A stretch of DNA of 64,000 nucleotides from assembly GCA_031772625.1 (NCBI GenBank), contig CM062805.1:798749119-798813118 (forward strand), written 5' to 3'. The notes under the pieces are model-generated. The model worked only from the letters and a program-made list of their open reading frames with translations, did not search any database and was not told the origin of the DNA. The stretch is from Pinus tabuliformis. Taxonomy: Eukaryota > Streptophyta > Pinopsida > Pinales > Pinaceae. Position 1 is the first letter of the stretch. Each line of letters opens with the position of its first letter. Shown here piece after piece: positions 11,086 to 21,333 of the stretch. Both the position numbers and the translations under genes were made by a program.

Positions 11086-11869
11086 TATTACACAGTATTT
11101 TTTCACACCTCCTGCACTTCCCTATAACATGCCCCAAAGTGCCCGAAACATGACAATTATGCAGTGTACTGATTCATATATGCAGCTCAGATCTTCCATA
11201 AGACATTGATTGGAAAATGCCTTGATATTCCCTTGAAGGAAATAGCTCTTAAGCCCTAATTTGAGAATCATTGCTCTTATGAGACTAAAAATTGTGATGG
11301 TCACATGTTGTATTATACTCAACCCGCAATGGAATCACTATGTTTACTTGTATACCTCTGATGATCCCAAAAAGGCAATTTTCCCAAAGAGGATGAGAAG
11401 CTTCATGATCTAGAAGCTTCCAGAGCGGTGAGCTAGAGGTTGTTTGGCATAGATGAGGTCGAGTTCTCCCAACATAGCCTCTTGGTCTTATACCTATGAT
11501 CTACCTCCTTGAGATGAGGGCCTACTCTTATCTTTGGAGAGATCCTAACTCTCTTTCCCAACCTATATATTCATCCTCTCCCATTCCCTATCAACATCAA
11601 GGCTTGGTTGTATGCTTCCTCCTTTATTCTATTAATATAAAATCATTGGTTGATTTTCCCTAAATTTGTATGTTCATGTATCATTTAGCTTAACGCTCCT
11701 TGATCTTTTAAGTAGGTTACTTTTGAATATGCTATTTGTATATGCATGCCTTGTTGTTTCTTGATCTCTTGTGCAGGTGCATAAATGTTGTGAGCAGCAG
11801 GAGGGATCGCCCTACTCATTGGGCTAGAGGGATCGTCTCTTTCCACAGAGAGGATTTACCTAGAAAACA
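11086..11869 (+). repeat. 3' LTR of the gag-only element
   Basis: Aligns with 4364-5403 and keeps the CCCAACCTATATAT promoter block at 11557-11570. It starts TATTACACAG (TG changed to TA) and ends TAGAAAACA. Two internal deletions make it about 256 bp shorter. Confidence 0.8.
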
Positions 11870-11874
11870 ATCCC

Positions 11875-11999
11875 TCGTTGTTAGGTATAAAGATTTGCGT
11901 CCCCCCAATGTTAGGCACAAAGACTAAGATCATCCCAATGTTAGGCATAATCATGGGGAATGATGGATAATATGTCAAGCTTATCTAAGCATTTAAAAA
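11875..11999. other. Short spacer with a small duplicated phrase
   Basis: Contains TTAGGCACAAAGACTAAGAT / TTAGGTATAAAGATTTGCGT type direct repeats with CCCAATGTTAGGC. No gene. Confidence 0.4.
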
Positions 12000-12342
12000 T
12001 GTTGGATATTGGGTAAACCAACGATCCTCTTATGTTTCGTGACATGGAATAACCTCCTCGCGTGGATCCTTATCTCTGGAAATGTGATCGTTGACTAACA
12101 CATGCAGGTTTTGATCTAACGGCAATCCTAATTCCAAACAAGTGGTATCAAAGCGTAGGTCACGAGTTCGATACACACCCGACTTGCGTTGGCAGGGAGA
12201 TTGTTGGACATTGGATAAACCAATGCTCCCAGTGTGTTTCGTGACATGGACTAACTGCCTCTCATGGATCCTTATCTTTGGCAATGCAATTGTTGACTAA
12301 CACCTGCAGTTTTTGGTCTAACAACGCTCATGATTCCCAATA
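12000..12342 (+). mobile_element. TRIM-like miniature LTR element (two 141-bp LTRs)
   Basis: LTR 1 (12000-12140) and LTR 2 (12202-12342) are the same length and clearly homologous: TGTTGGAYATTGGRTAAACC, then TGTTTCGTGACATGGA, TGGATCCTTATCT and GTTGACTAACAC. The 61-bp interior holds a PBS, TGGTATCAAAGC at 12143-12154, and a purine tract, GGCAGGGAGA, ending one base before LTR 2. There is no coding capacity, so it must have moved with help from a copia-type element. The interior also contains GAGTTCGATAC, reminiscent of a tRNA B-box. The flanks are A-rich and a target duplication is not clear. Confidence 0.75.
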
Positions 12343-15300
12343 AGAAAAACTAGCTAAAATTGCTTCCAACTAGGAAAGGTCAACTCACTTCACAATTGGC
12401 AAGGCTTTAACTAGAAAGGATTGAAAAGGGTGGACATGGATATGAATGGAAATTCCCTCTTCAGAAAACCTCTCAAGGTCCTATATTAAGCCTTATTTTG
12501 GAATGTTAAGTAATTTCTAGATCTCCTTGTCATCTATCATGAGAATTTATAATACCCTAGGAGAATTCCATACTTGAAAGAAATCTCTTTAATAACAATA
12601 TTAGAAAGATGAAGAGGAAGAAATAATTCAAAATAAAATTCATATAAAATTTAATAAATAAACAAGAGAAGTGGAATCAAATAGGAGAAAGGTTCTAGAG
12701 TCTGAGATAATGTTTCAAACAACCTATAGTAATGGAGCTAAACATTAGCAATTAAATAATAAAATTGTTATCCTATGATTGTAGAGAAATGGGAATTGAG
12801 ACAAATCAAGAAAGAAAAAGATATATGGCTCGCTCAAAATGTCCCAATGAAATTCTCCTACTAGAATCAAAATTAGAATAAATCGTCATGATGAATCTAA
12901 AAAACGCTCTAGAAATGTCAAAATAGAAAAATAAATAGTGCAAAAGGGTACTCTACATAAATTTGCACAGTTTGGGACCAAATTTCTATTGGGTCCCTCC
13001 AAACACATGTATATCAACATTGTTTCTATATATTAGTGACCTTAAAATCAACCCAATAATGATATCCATGTATTTAATATCTATGTTCTAGTTTATCTCA
13101 AAGAAAAAATAGGAATGTTGGACCTCTCTAAGATCTTATGGAAACTATATTCTAATCTCCAACAAGATCCTAGTGAGATATATTGATATGGTTCTCCCCC
13201 TAGAGGCAAAATGAGGTGGTCCTTTATAAGAGACCCAATTAGAGGGGTGATGGATGAATTGATTGTGTATTAGGATTTGTATGATCTAAACTAACAAAAG
13301 GAAAGTATATTAGACTAATTAAATAATCAGTATTGGGATCACTGCAAAAATTTTGGATTGATTCCTAATGTAGATCTCATTTCTATTAGGAAAACATCAT
13401 ATTTATTTTACCATCTTCCCTTCAATGACCTTCTATTGTAAATAAATCCTCCTTAATTTTCTAGTTGATGCATATCATGGTCTATTCCCCTTTTAATTCA
13501 ACCCTCTCTATCTCTAAGATATCCAATGCTAGGAAGTAATAAAAGAGGCATGTAGTCATTTGTTATAATGCTCTCCATCATTGACATGGGAAACCAAACT
13601 AAAAGAATGGTTCATTAACTCTTTCATTTCTTTGTCCAAAGGGAAAGGAAATGTGTAACACCCTCTAACCACCCCACTGAGTGACATTACCTCCAAACTC
13701 TACCTCTAAAAACCGTAAATTTAACATTTAACTAACTTGACTCACAAAAACCATTTGACACCATATATAAATTTCCCACCCAGGCTTCAAAACACAATGT
13801 AACCTACCATGCAATTGCAACATGTACATAATTGTAGATAAATAATGCACACTCAATCATTACAATGTATCATAAAGTTGTTGTAGGTTAGGGAAGAACA
13901 TCACATGTAATCCATGGCATCATGAATATGACTCATCCTGTATACACAAATTACCACATAAATCATGGCACCCTCACAATAATGGAATAATCAATTGGCA
14001 CAAATAATAGGCTCAATATATAGCATTGAGCAAGTTGTAGAGAAAAGCACTGAGTTGAAAAAAATGGAGGCATCTAGACAAGATGAAAATCACATATCTC
14101 TCTAAAAACCAAGATTCTCGTGATCATAGTCACATGCAATATGCACACTAGGAATCCATACAATATATGGGGTAATAATACCAAAAAGTGCTGATATCCC
14201 TAGTTTCAAATCAAAAATAGTCCTAAAAACAACATTAGATAAGGAATGAAGAATCACGTTGGCTCTAATACCATATTCAAGTTATAGATCTCTAGTGACA
14301 ACTTCATCAAATCATAATCCAACCAAGTAAAACACTTCATATTTATAACAACACTAATAAAAAAAATATTGTACCAACAGAAGTGCATAAGATAATAAGA
14401 TAGGAGAATTTTATTAATGTCCAACTAATAACCACTAAAGTATGTCAATGGGACTGATAAAAACAAAGATTTCGATACAAAGTGGGAGTAGTAATGATTC
14501 TCCTATATAAAGCATAATGTGGAAGTAAAGTATGAATCTAATATAAATCCTAGCAATAAAGTTCTAAGAATGGAGAATCTATCCATGAGAGATATGTACA
14601 AAATAGATGGATCTAAGAACTCGAATATCATGGCTCATTGGCACCATATATCTTGACATCTAAGTCCAAAAGGAGAAATCTCAAAATAGGGGGTTTGCTA
14701 GAGGAAGAAATGGAAAAAAAGTTAGACTATTTATTGTGCTATTGCCTAGAAGAGGTGGGTCAATGCTTGGGTCTAGATGAACTAATCTTACTACTTATAT
14801 GGGATGTAGAGTAGCAATGTCAGTTGGGTCTCACTCAAATAACCCTTTGACACCATAGTGATCTAGGGTCAGAGGCAAGGTTGTTGTTGTTCGGTCTCCT
14901 GGTGACCTTAGTAGATGGGAGAATATTAAGAAAAACAAGTGATTGTTGAGGGGAAGCTTGTCCCAGATGTGACCATGTGGTAATGGAGTAGAGTTGGAAG
15001 GCCTCCCTAATATATAAGCCTAGACATTTCTAGTCAAGGTTATTGAAGAATACAGAGAGGTATGAATCTCTTTAATGACAATGGAACCACCCTCAAATAT
15101 CATAATATATGGGGAAAAATAAGATGAAGTGCTCCTTATGCTAAATCTCCCAAAGATGGCACAGTTGGAAAATCCTATCTAAGGGTCAATCTGGTGGTCT
15201 ACATATACTCGAATTCTATATGAACCCGCTCTAAAGTGACCAATGGGAACATAAAGAACATAAATCCAATGGTAGAGTGTTTAATAGGGCCAAACAATGA

Positions 15301-15532
15301 GCTTGCCTCTCAAATCCATGAAGTTGCCAATGAAGAAATTCATCTTCAGATGTAACCCCATTTAAAATTATCCTAGTAACCTATACAAACTACCTATAAA
15401 TATCATTTTGGATGATCTTGATCAAGTATTTACTAAGAGGTAGGAGGTGGCCAAGCACATCAAGAGAGTGTCTAAATGGAGGAAGCTAGTCTATCACAAT
15501 GCCTACAAACTCCAAAAGATCATTGACTCCAA
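12343..15532. other. AT-rich intergenic DNA, mostly unrecognised
   Basis: No gene or protein remnant found. At 14268-14280 the minus strand reads TGGTATTAGAGCC, a possible decayed PBS, and at 13653 TGTAACACCCTC resembles an LTR start; the two do not form a consistent element, so I leave them unassigned. Confidence 0.45.
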
Positions 15533-15537
15533 AGTTT

Positions 15538-16363
15538 TGTTAAAAAATGTAGCAAGAATGGATCAATTTGACTTTAGCCTTAGTCAAATTGAGTAAATCG
15601 AATTTCCACATCAACAGGACAACTTGGAGGCAGTTAACTAGTGTGACATAGCTCTTGTCACTTAATTACCTCAATAAATTTGAGTTAGGGGCTTGGAGTT
15701 CATTCATGCATGTATTGATTGCTAAATTTTAGCAATCTAGTTCAGTTATTTTCAGTTAACTGACCTCTAACTATTGATAGAGTTAGTTGAAGATTAGTTG
15801 TGCAATGGGATAGCAGTCTAACTCGGAGATCAATCATCCCAAAATAGCTCATGCATGCATGGAACTCAAATTGATCAATTGAGGTGGAGAAGACAAGGCT
15901 AGTGTAACATCAGTTGTATACTAGTTGATTGTGCATTTGTTTAACGCAGTCAAGAGATCAATTCCTTGGGAATTGCGCAAGGACATAGGGACTTATACAT
16001 CTTTTAGGAGCTTTAATTTTCTCATATTTGTGCAAGGAAATAGGAGGTTGGTGGAGCAGAAAATTTGCTAATTGTTGGCTAGAGGCTCTCATTCAGCAAA
16101 GAAAACGATTATTCTTTTGCAGGTTGTGCTCAGAGCTAGAGAAACAAATTATAATAGTTTCTCTATTCAATTTATTAATGCAAAAAGGCTTAAGGGGTTT
16201 TTCCCTAGTTGAATTCCCTTAGAAATCACTATGTATTTGTGGTTTTTCTTGTTGCATGTTTATGCATGTTGTTATAAATTGTGATTTTTATTTCGCAATT
16301 TAGTAGAGTAGAATTGTATCTCTTGTTTCAGTTTGAAATATTGAGCAATTGCAATTTCTATCA
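15538..16363 (+). repeat. 5' LTR of copia A
   Basis: Starts TGTTAAAAAATGTAGCAAGA and ends TTCTATCA ten bases before the PBS. It aligns with 20480-21328; the shared tail AAATTT makes the last few bases of the boundary uncertain. Confidence 0.8.
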
Positions 16364-16373
16364 AATTTATGTG

Positions 16374-16386
16374 TGGTATCAAAGCC
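16374..16386 (+). promoter_or_regulatory. Primer-binding site of copia A
   Basis: TGGTATCAAAGCC differs by one base from the initiator tRNA-Met PBS TGGTATCAGAGCC and lies just after the LTR. Confidence 0.8.
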
Positions 16387-16479
16387 ATGAAATCACATTA
16401 GCCAGTATTTCGAACTTGCCTCTCAGGAAATTTGAATTTGCAGCTTCAGTGCAATATTTTTTTTCCCAGATTTGGGAGA

Positions 16480-17682
16480 ATGTCTTTCAACAAACTGAGA
16501 TTGGAGTATGCCATGGAGGGTAGCTAGAATTTCATAGCCTAGAAGGATTAAATGGATGCAGTTCTTGATGATAATGGTGTGTTAGATTATTTTAAAACTG
16601 ACATTGCAAAACCCCAGCATTATGATGCATAACAATTAGCCCAACGGAAGAAGGATGTTGCAAAGGCCAGGAGAATTCTTCTTGAAGATATGAGAGACCA
16701 TGTGGTCTCAGATCTCCATGGAAAAGAAACACCATATGCTATGTGGAAGACACTGACCGAGCTGTACAAAAATAGCAATGACCATAGAAAATTGGCCCTA
16801 AACCACAAACTTTGAAACATTAAGATGTAGAAAAATGATACTATTCCACAATATCTCTCCATATTTACACAAGTTCAAGATGATCTTGGAGGGGTTGGGG
16901 TGAATGTTGTTGAAGATGACCTGGTGAGCCTAGCTCTTCTAGGCCTTCCAAATTTCTGGCACAACTACCAAGACTTTGTGAATGGAAGGGAAAAATTACC
17001 AAATTGGGCAAGGTTGTTGTCTGATTTGGTTCAAGAAGAGTTTAGGAGAAATACCAGAGATGGAACATCCTCTAGATCAGAGGATGAAGAAAAATTTTCC
17101 TTGGTTGGGAAGGGGAAGAAGGGAAAATGGAAGAAGACACAAAGAAAAACTGAATCCAACCAAAATAATGGCAAGAAGAAAGGCTTGAGCAAGATAAAAT
17201 GTTTCCACTGCCACGAATATGGACATTATGCAACAAAATGTCCACACAAAATGTCTAACAACAAGCCTTCAGGAGGAGTAGGAGGTGAAGCATTTGCTTC
17301 ACAATTCGAATTAGACTTCACCCTAATAGCATTCATGGCCAACACTATTATGGGGAGTGTATGGTACCTTGATTTCGGTGCCTCGTTCCATATGACAGGG
17401 TGTAAGGACTTTTTTAGTAGCCTAGAGGAGAAGGATCTCCAGATGCATATTGAACTGGGGGATTATGGGATGTATAATGCTACAAGAATTGGTACTGTCA
17501 CCTTTGAGAGGGAGAACACCTCCTCTCTTCGCCTCAAATATGTTATGTATGTACTTGGGTTGAAGAAGAACCTAATCTATGTAGCAGCATTAGAGGATAG
17601 AGGCTATGATATTATTTTCAGTAAACGGAAAGCCTTTTCAAGACACGTAGCTACTGTGAAAGTGAAACAAATTAGAGTTTGA
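16480..17682 (+). pseudogene. Copia A gag and protease (stops in frame)
   Basis: The frame opens at ATG 16480 (MSFNKLRLEYAMEG, the usual start of this gag type) and is interrupted by several stops before 16860. Visible parts are the gag core (ARRILLEDMRDHVVSDLHG, LVSLALLGLP), a CCHC zinc knuckle CFHCHEYGHYATKC, and the protease with WYLDFGASFHMTG. The protease active site is D-F-G instead of D-S-G, which would inactivate it. Two of the early stops replace tryptophans of the homologous copia B gag start. Confidence 0.85.
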
Positions 17683-18660
17683 TTCAGGAACCTATACAAA
17701 CTTGAGGTGGGAGATTGTGTTGCATTGAGTAGAAAGGCTGAAACAATGCATGTTCAAGATGTTGGAGAACTCTGGTACAATATATTGGGTCATCTACACT
17801 ATGGTGCCTTAAAAATCATGCAGCAAATTACCATCGGTCTCCCTAAAGACTCTGTTGACTAGCAGGATGTCTGCAAAGGTTGCACATTGGGGAAATATTT
17901 CAAATCCACTTTCCATGGCCGAGATCAGAGAAGATACAATATTGGAGCGAGTCCACTCTAATGTTTGTGGACCCTTTTCTACAGCCTCCATAGCAAAGCG
18001 TAAGTACTATGTAATTTTTATTGATGATTTCTCTAGAAAATATTGGATATTCTTCATGTAGAATAAGGAGGAAGTTTTCTCCATATTTGTTGAATTCAAA
18101 GCATTGGTTGAGAAGGAGATCAGGAAGAAATTGAAGGCCCTCAGGTGCAATAATGAAGGTTAATTTGTTTCAAATTCCTTCAAGTGTTTATGTGCCAAAG
18201 AAGGTATTCAAAGAGAACTAATAACACCCCATAACCCACAAAAAAATGGAGTAGCTAAGAAGAATAACAGGAGCATACTTGTAGCTGCAAGAGTTATAGT
18301 ACAATATCAAGGGCTACAATTACATGTTTGGGCAAAAGCATGTAACACAACATTTTACTCGAAGAACCAGAGTCCTCATAGAATACTTGGTATGATCACA
18401 ACAGAGGAAGATTTCTCTGGGAAAAAGCTTGATGTGTCTCATTTCAGAATTTTTGGAGCTTCAATTTATTGTCATGTCTCCAAGGATTCAAGGAAGAAGA
18501 TTTAGCCTACAGTAGAGTTGGGATTTCTTGTAGGATACACTGAAACTCCACACAATTACTGCGTGTATTTTTCTTCACTGAGGATGACTATTGTGAGGAG
18601 ATATGTCAAGTTTGATGAGAAGGTTATGAGATTCTCTCTAGAATGAGATTTGAGTATCCC
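17683..18660 (+). pseudogene. Copia A integrase, catalytically dead
   Basis: The zinc-binding region (LHYGALKIM...CKGCTLGK) is followed by a frameshift near 17900 and the core. All three catalytic acids are replaced: HSNVCGPF has N for the first D, RCNNEG has N for the second D, and NGVAKKNN has K for E. Each is a G-to-A type change relative to copia B (HTDVCGPF, RSDNGGEY, NRVAERKN). Stops at about 18059, 18163 and 18503 further break it. Confidence 0.82.
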
Positions 18661-20479
18661 ACCAAAACAAGATCTTCTAGATCCAAAGGAGGAGCCTTAG
18701 GATGACCTTCAGGAAGTTGTGGAGCAGCCACAAATGGAGGAGAAGAAAGGAGGCCAAGTGGAGACACCCACTCAATCGGAAACATCTAGAGAAGGGAGAA
18801 AGAGAACTATAGAAGTTGATAGATTGATACAGGATGCATGGGAGCATGTGGGAGCTCCTACATCACAGCGAAGGTAGAGGAGGTCACCTAAGAAGTGCAT
18901 TGATTACATGGCTATCATGACAAAGCTCATTAAGTCATAGCCTTCTTCATTTGAGGAAGAAGTTTCTCAACCAATGTGGGTTGATGCCGTGGTGGAAGAA
19001 TATGAATCCATCGTGAAGAACAATGTATGGGAGGTGGTGTCGAGATCAGAAGGGAAATCATTGGTTGGTTCTAGATGGACCTACAAAGTGAAGCATGTGG
19101 CTGATGGTAGCATCGAGAAATACAAGGCCAGATTTGTGGCCAAAGGATTTTCTCAAGTAGAGGGAGTTAACTATGAGGAAACATTTGCCCCTATGGCAAG
19201 GTATTCCTCCATTAGATCAATTATTGCATTAGCTATACAAATGAGGTGGAAAATCCATGAGATGGATGTGAGGACCATCTTTCTCAATGGTGTTGTTGAG
19301 GAAGAAATTTACATAGAGTATCCAGAAGGATTTCAAACATATGATCGGGAATCACGTGTGTGCATACTCAAGAGAGAATTATATGGTTTCAAACAAGTGC
19401 CCCGAGCATGGTACACTCAGATCGATAATTATATCAGTGGATTGGGCTTCACCAAAAGTGAAGCAGATGCAAACCTCTATCACATTGTGGTAGATGGTAA
19501 TTTTCTTATTCTTGTTTTTTATGTTGATGATTAATATTAACAAGTGATGAGTAGTTGATCTGCTCTTGCAAAGAGAATATTGCAATGGAATTTGAGATGA
19601 AATACATGGGCTTAACGCATTACTTCCTCGGGCTGAAAGTATGTCAAGGTGATGGTGAATTGTTCGTGTCTCAGGGGGGAGTATGCATCTTAAATACTTC
19701 AGAGATTTCACATGGAGAGTTGTAAGCCTTTGAACACACCTCTAGCTACAAACTAGAGGAAGGAGAATGCCACTTCAGGTGAAGAGGTTGATGCTACCAT
19801 TTATAGGCAGCTTGTTAGGTCTTTGATGTATCTTGTGAACATAAGACCTAAAATGTGCTATGAAGTAAACTAACTTAGTCAAGCTATGTTGTGCCCTACA
19901 AAGTTGTATTGGAAGGCAACAAAGCATGTGTTACAGTACCTTAGAGGCACTACCGAGTATGGATTATGGTACAAGATGATAGAGGGAGTGAAGCTCCAAA
20001 GCTTCACTGATGCATATTAGGTAGGGAGTCCATTAGATAGGAAAATTACTTCAAGTGTTATCTTTAGTGTTGGGTCCACATCTATTTCCTAGTATAGCAG
20101 GAAGCAAAGGTACGTGGCACTCAGCTTAGCAGAGGCTAAATACATGATTGCAAGTTAAGAAACATGTGAGGACATATGGATGAGGAAAATACTTGTGGGT
20201 CTTTTCAGCCAAGATATGGATCTGACAATGATATATTGTGATAATCAGAGTTACATTAAGCTCTCTGAGAATCTAGTATTTCATGACAGGTCCAAGCACA
20301 TTGATATCTGGTATCATCATCAGCGGGACAGTGTGGAGAGTAGAATTATGTTGCTACATTACTTTCCAATTGAGGAGAAAGATGTTGACATCATGACAAA
20401 GGCATTGTCAAGAGGTAAATTTGAATTCCACAGGTGTAGGATAGGGGTGGTGAAAAATCAATTTCTTGCTAAGAGGGAG
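18661..20479 (+). pseudogene. Copia A reverse transcriptase and RNase H (broken)
   Basis: The RT is open from 18974 to 19534 with VGSRWTYKVK, KARFVAKGFSQ, IHEMDVRTIFLNG (catalytic D kept), ELYGFKQVPRAWY and FYVDD, followed at once by a stop. The RNase H half continues to 20479 with stops; DADWAG has become DAY plus stop, while YCDNQSYIKL and HIDIWYHH are readable. The frame originally ended in KREC at the 3' LTR border, as in copia B. Confidence 0.85.
20469..20479 (+). promoter_or_regulatory. Polypurine tract of copia A
   Basis: CTAAGAGGGAG directly precedes the 3' LTR start TGTTAAAAAA. The last codons of pol overlap it, as in copia B. Confidence 0.65.
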
Positions 20480-21328
20480 TGTTAAAAAATGTAGCAAGAA
20501 AAGATCAATTTGACTTTAGCCTTAGTAAAATTGAGTAAACCGAATTTCCACATCAGTAGGACAAATTGGAGGCAATTAGCTAGCGTGAAATGGATATCTT
20601 CACTTAGTTAGATCAGTAAATTCAAGTTAGGCACCTAGAGTTAAGTCATGCATGTGTTGATTGATAAATTTTAGCAATCTAGTTCAGTTATTTTCAATTG
20701 TATTTAGTTAGCTGACCTCTAACTATTGATAGAGTCAGTTGAGGTCAGTTGTGCAGTGGGACAACAGTGTAACTCATAGATCTATCAGTTAATTGATCAA
20801 TCAGCCCAAAATAGCTCATGCGTGCATGAAATTCAAATTGTCTACCTGAGGTGGAGGAGACAATGCCAATGTAACATGAGTTGTATACTGGTTGTGTATA
20901 GTTTTTGCATGCAGACAGGAAATCAATTCCTTGGGAATTGCATAAGGAAATAAGGACTTCCCTATTTTTTAGGAGCTCGAATTTCCTCAGATTTGTGCAA
21001 GGAAATAGGAGGTTGGTGGAGTAGAAAATTGGCTAAGTATTGGCTAGAGGCTCTCATTTAGCAAAGAGAACGGTTATTCTTTTAGAGGTTGTGCTCAAAT
21101 ATGGAGCAAGCAATTGCAACAGTTTCTCTATTCAACTGATTAACGCAAAAAGGCTTGAGAGGTTTTTCCCAGTTGGTTTCCCCCATAAATCACTATGTAC
21201 ATGTGCTTTTTCTTATTGTATGTCTATGCATGTTATTCTAATTTTTTATTCATATTCTGCATATTAGTAAGGTAGAATTGTGTCTCTTGTTTTCAGTTCG
21301 AAATCTTGAGCAGTTGCAACTTCTATCA
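20480..21328 (+). repeat. 3' LTR of copia A
   Basis: Homologous to 15538-16363 over its full length with scattered substitutions and small indels, for example TGTATTTAGTTAGCTGACC against TCAGTTAACTGACC. Confidence 0.82.
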
Positions 21329-21333
21329 AATTT

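Larger units (their letters stand above)
4364..11869 (+). mobile_element. Non-autonomous LTR element with gag-like/protease frame only (TR-GAG-like)
   Basis: Two direct repeats (4364-5403 and 11086-11869) bracket a PBS at 5407, a gag-like/protease frame at 7102-8871 and a long non-coding region. No reverse transcriptase, RNase H or integrase is visible, so it would depend on proteins of another element. The bases flanking the two ends, ATTCC (4359-4363) and ATCCC (11870-11874), look like a 5-bp target duplication with one change. Plant elements with LTRs and only a Gag-type ORF are known as TR-GAGs; assignment to that group is inference. In-frame stops and unequal LTRs mark an old insertion. 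Confidence 0.8.
15538..21328 (+). mobile_element. Ty1/copia element A, complete but decayed
   Basis: Bounded by LTRs 15538-16363 and 20480-21328, with PBS at 16374 and gag-protease-integrase-RT-RNase H in copia order. Flanks AGTTT (15533-15537) and AATTT (21329-21333) may be a target duplication with one change. Many stops, a frameshift and lost catalytic residues show that it is inactive. Its proteins are close in sequence to copia element B at 24738-35129, so the two are related families. Confidence 0.88.

Noticed and set aside
14268-14280. PBS-like TGGTATTAGAGCC on the minus strand
   Set aside because: No matching LTR pair or coding remnant could be placed around it.
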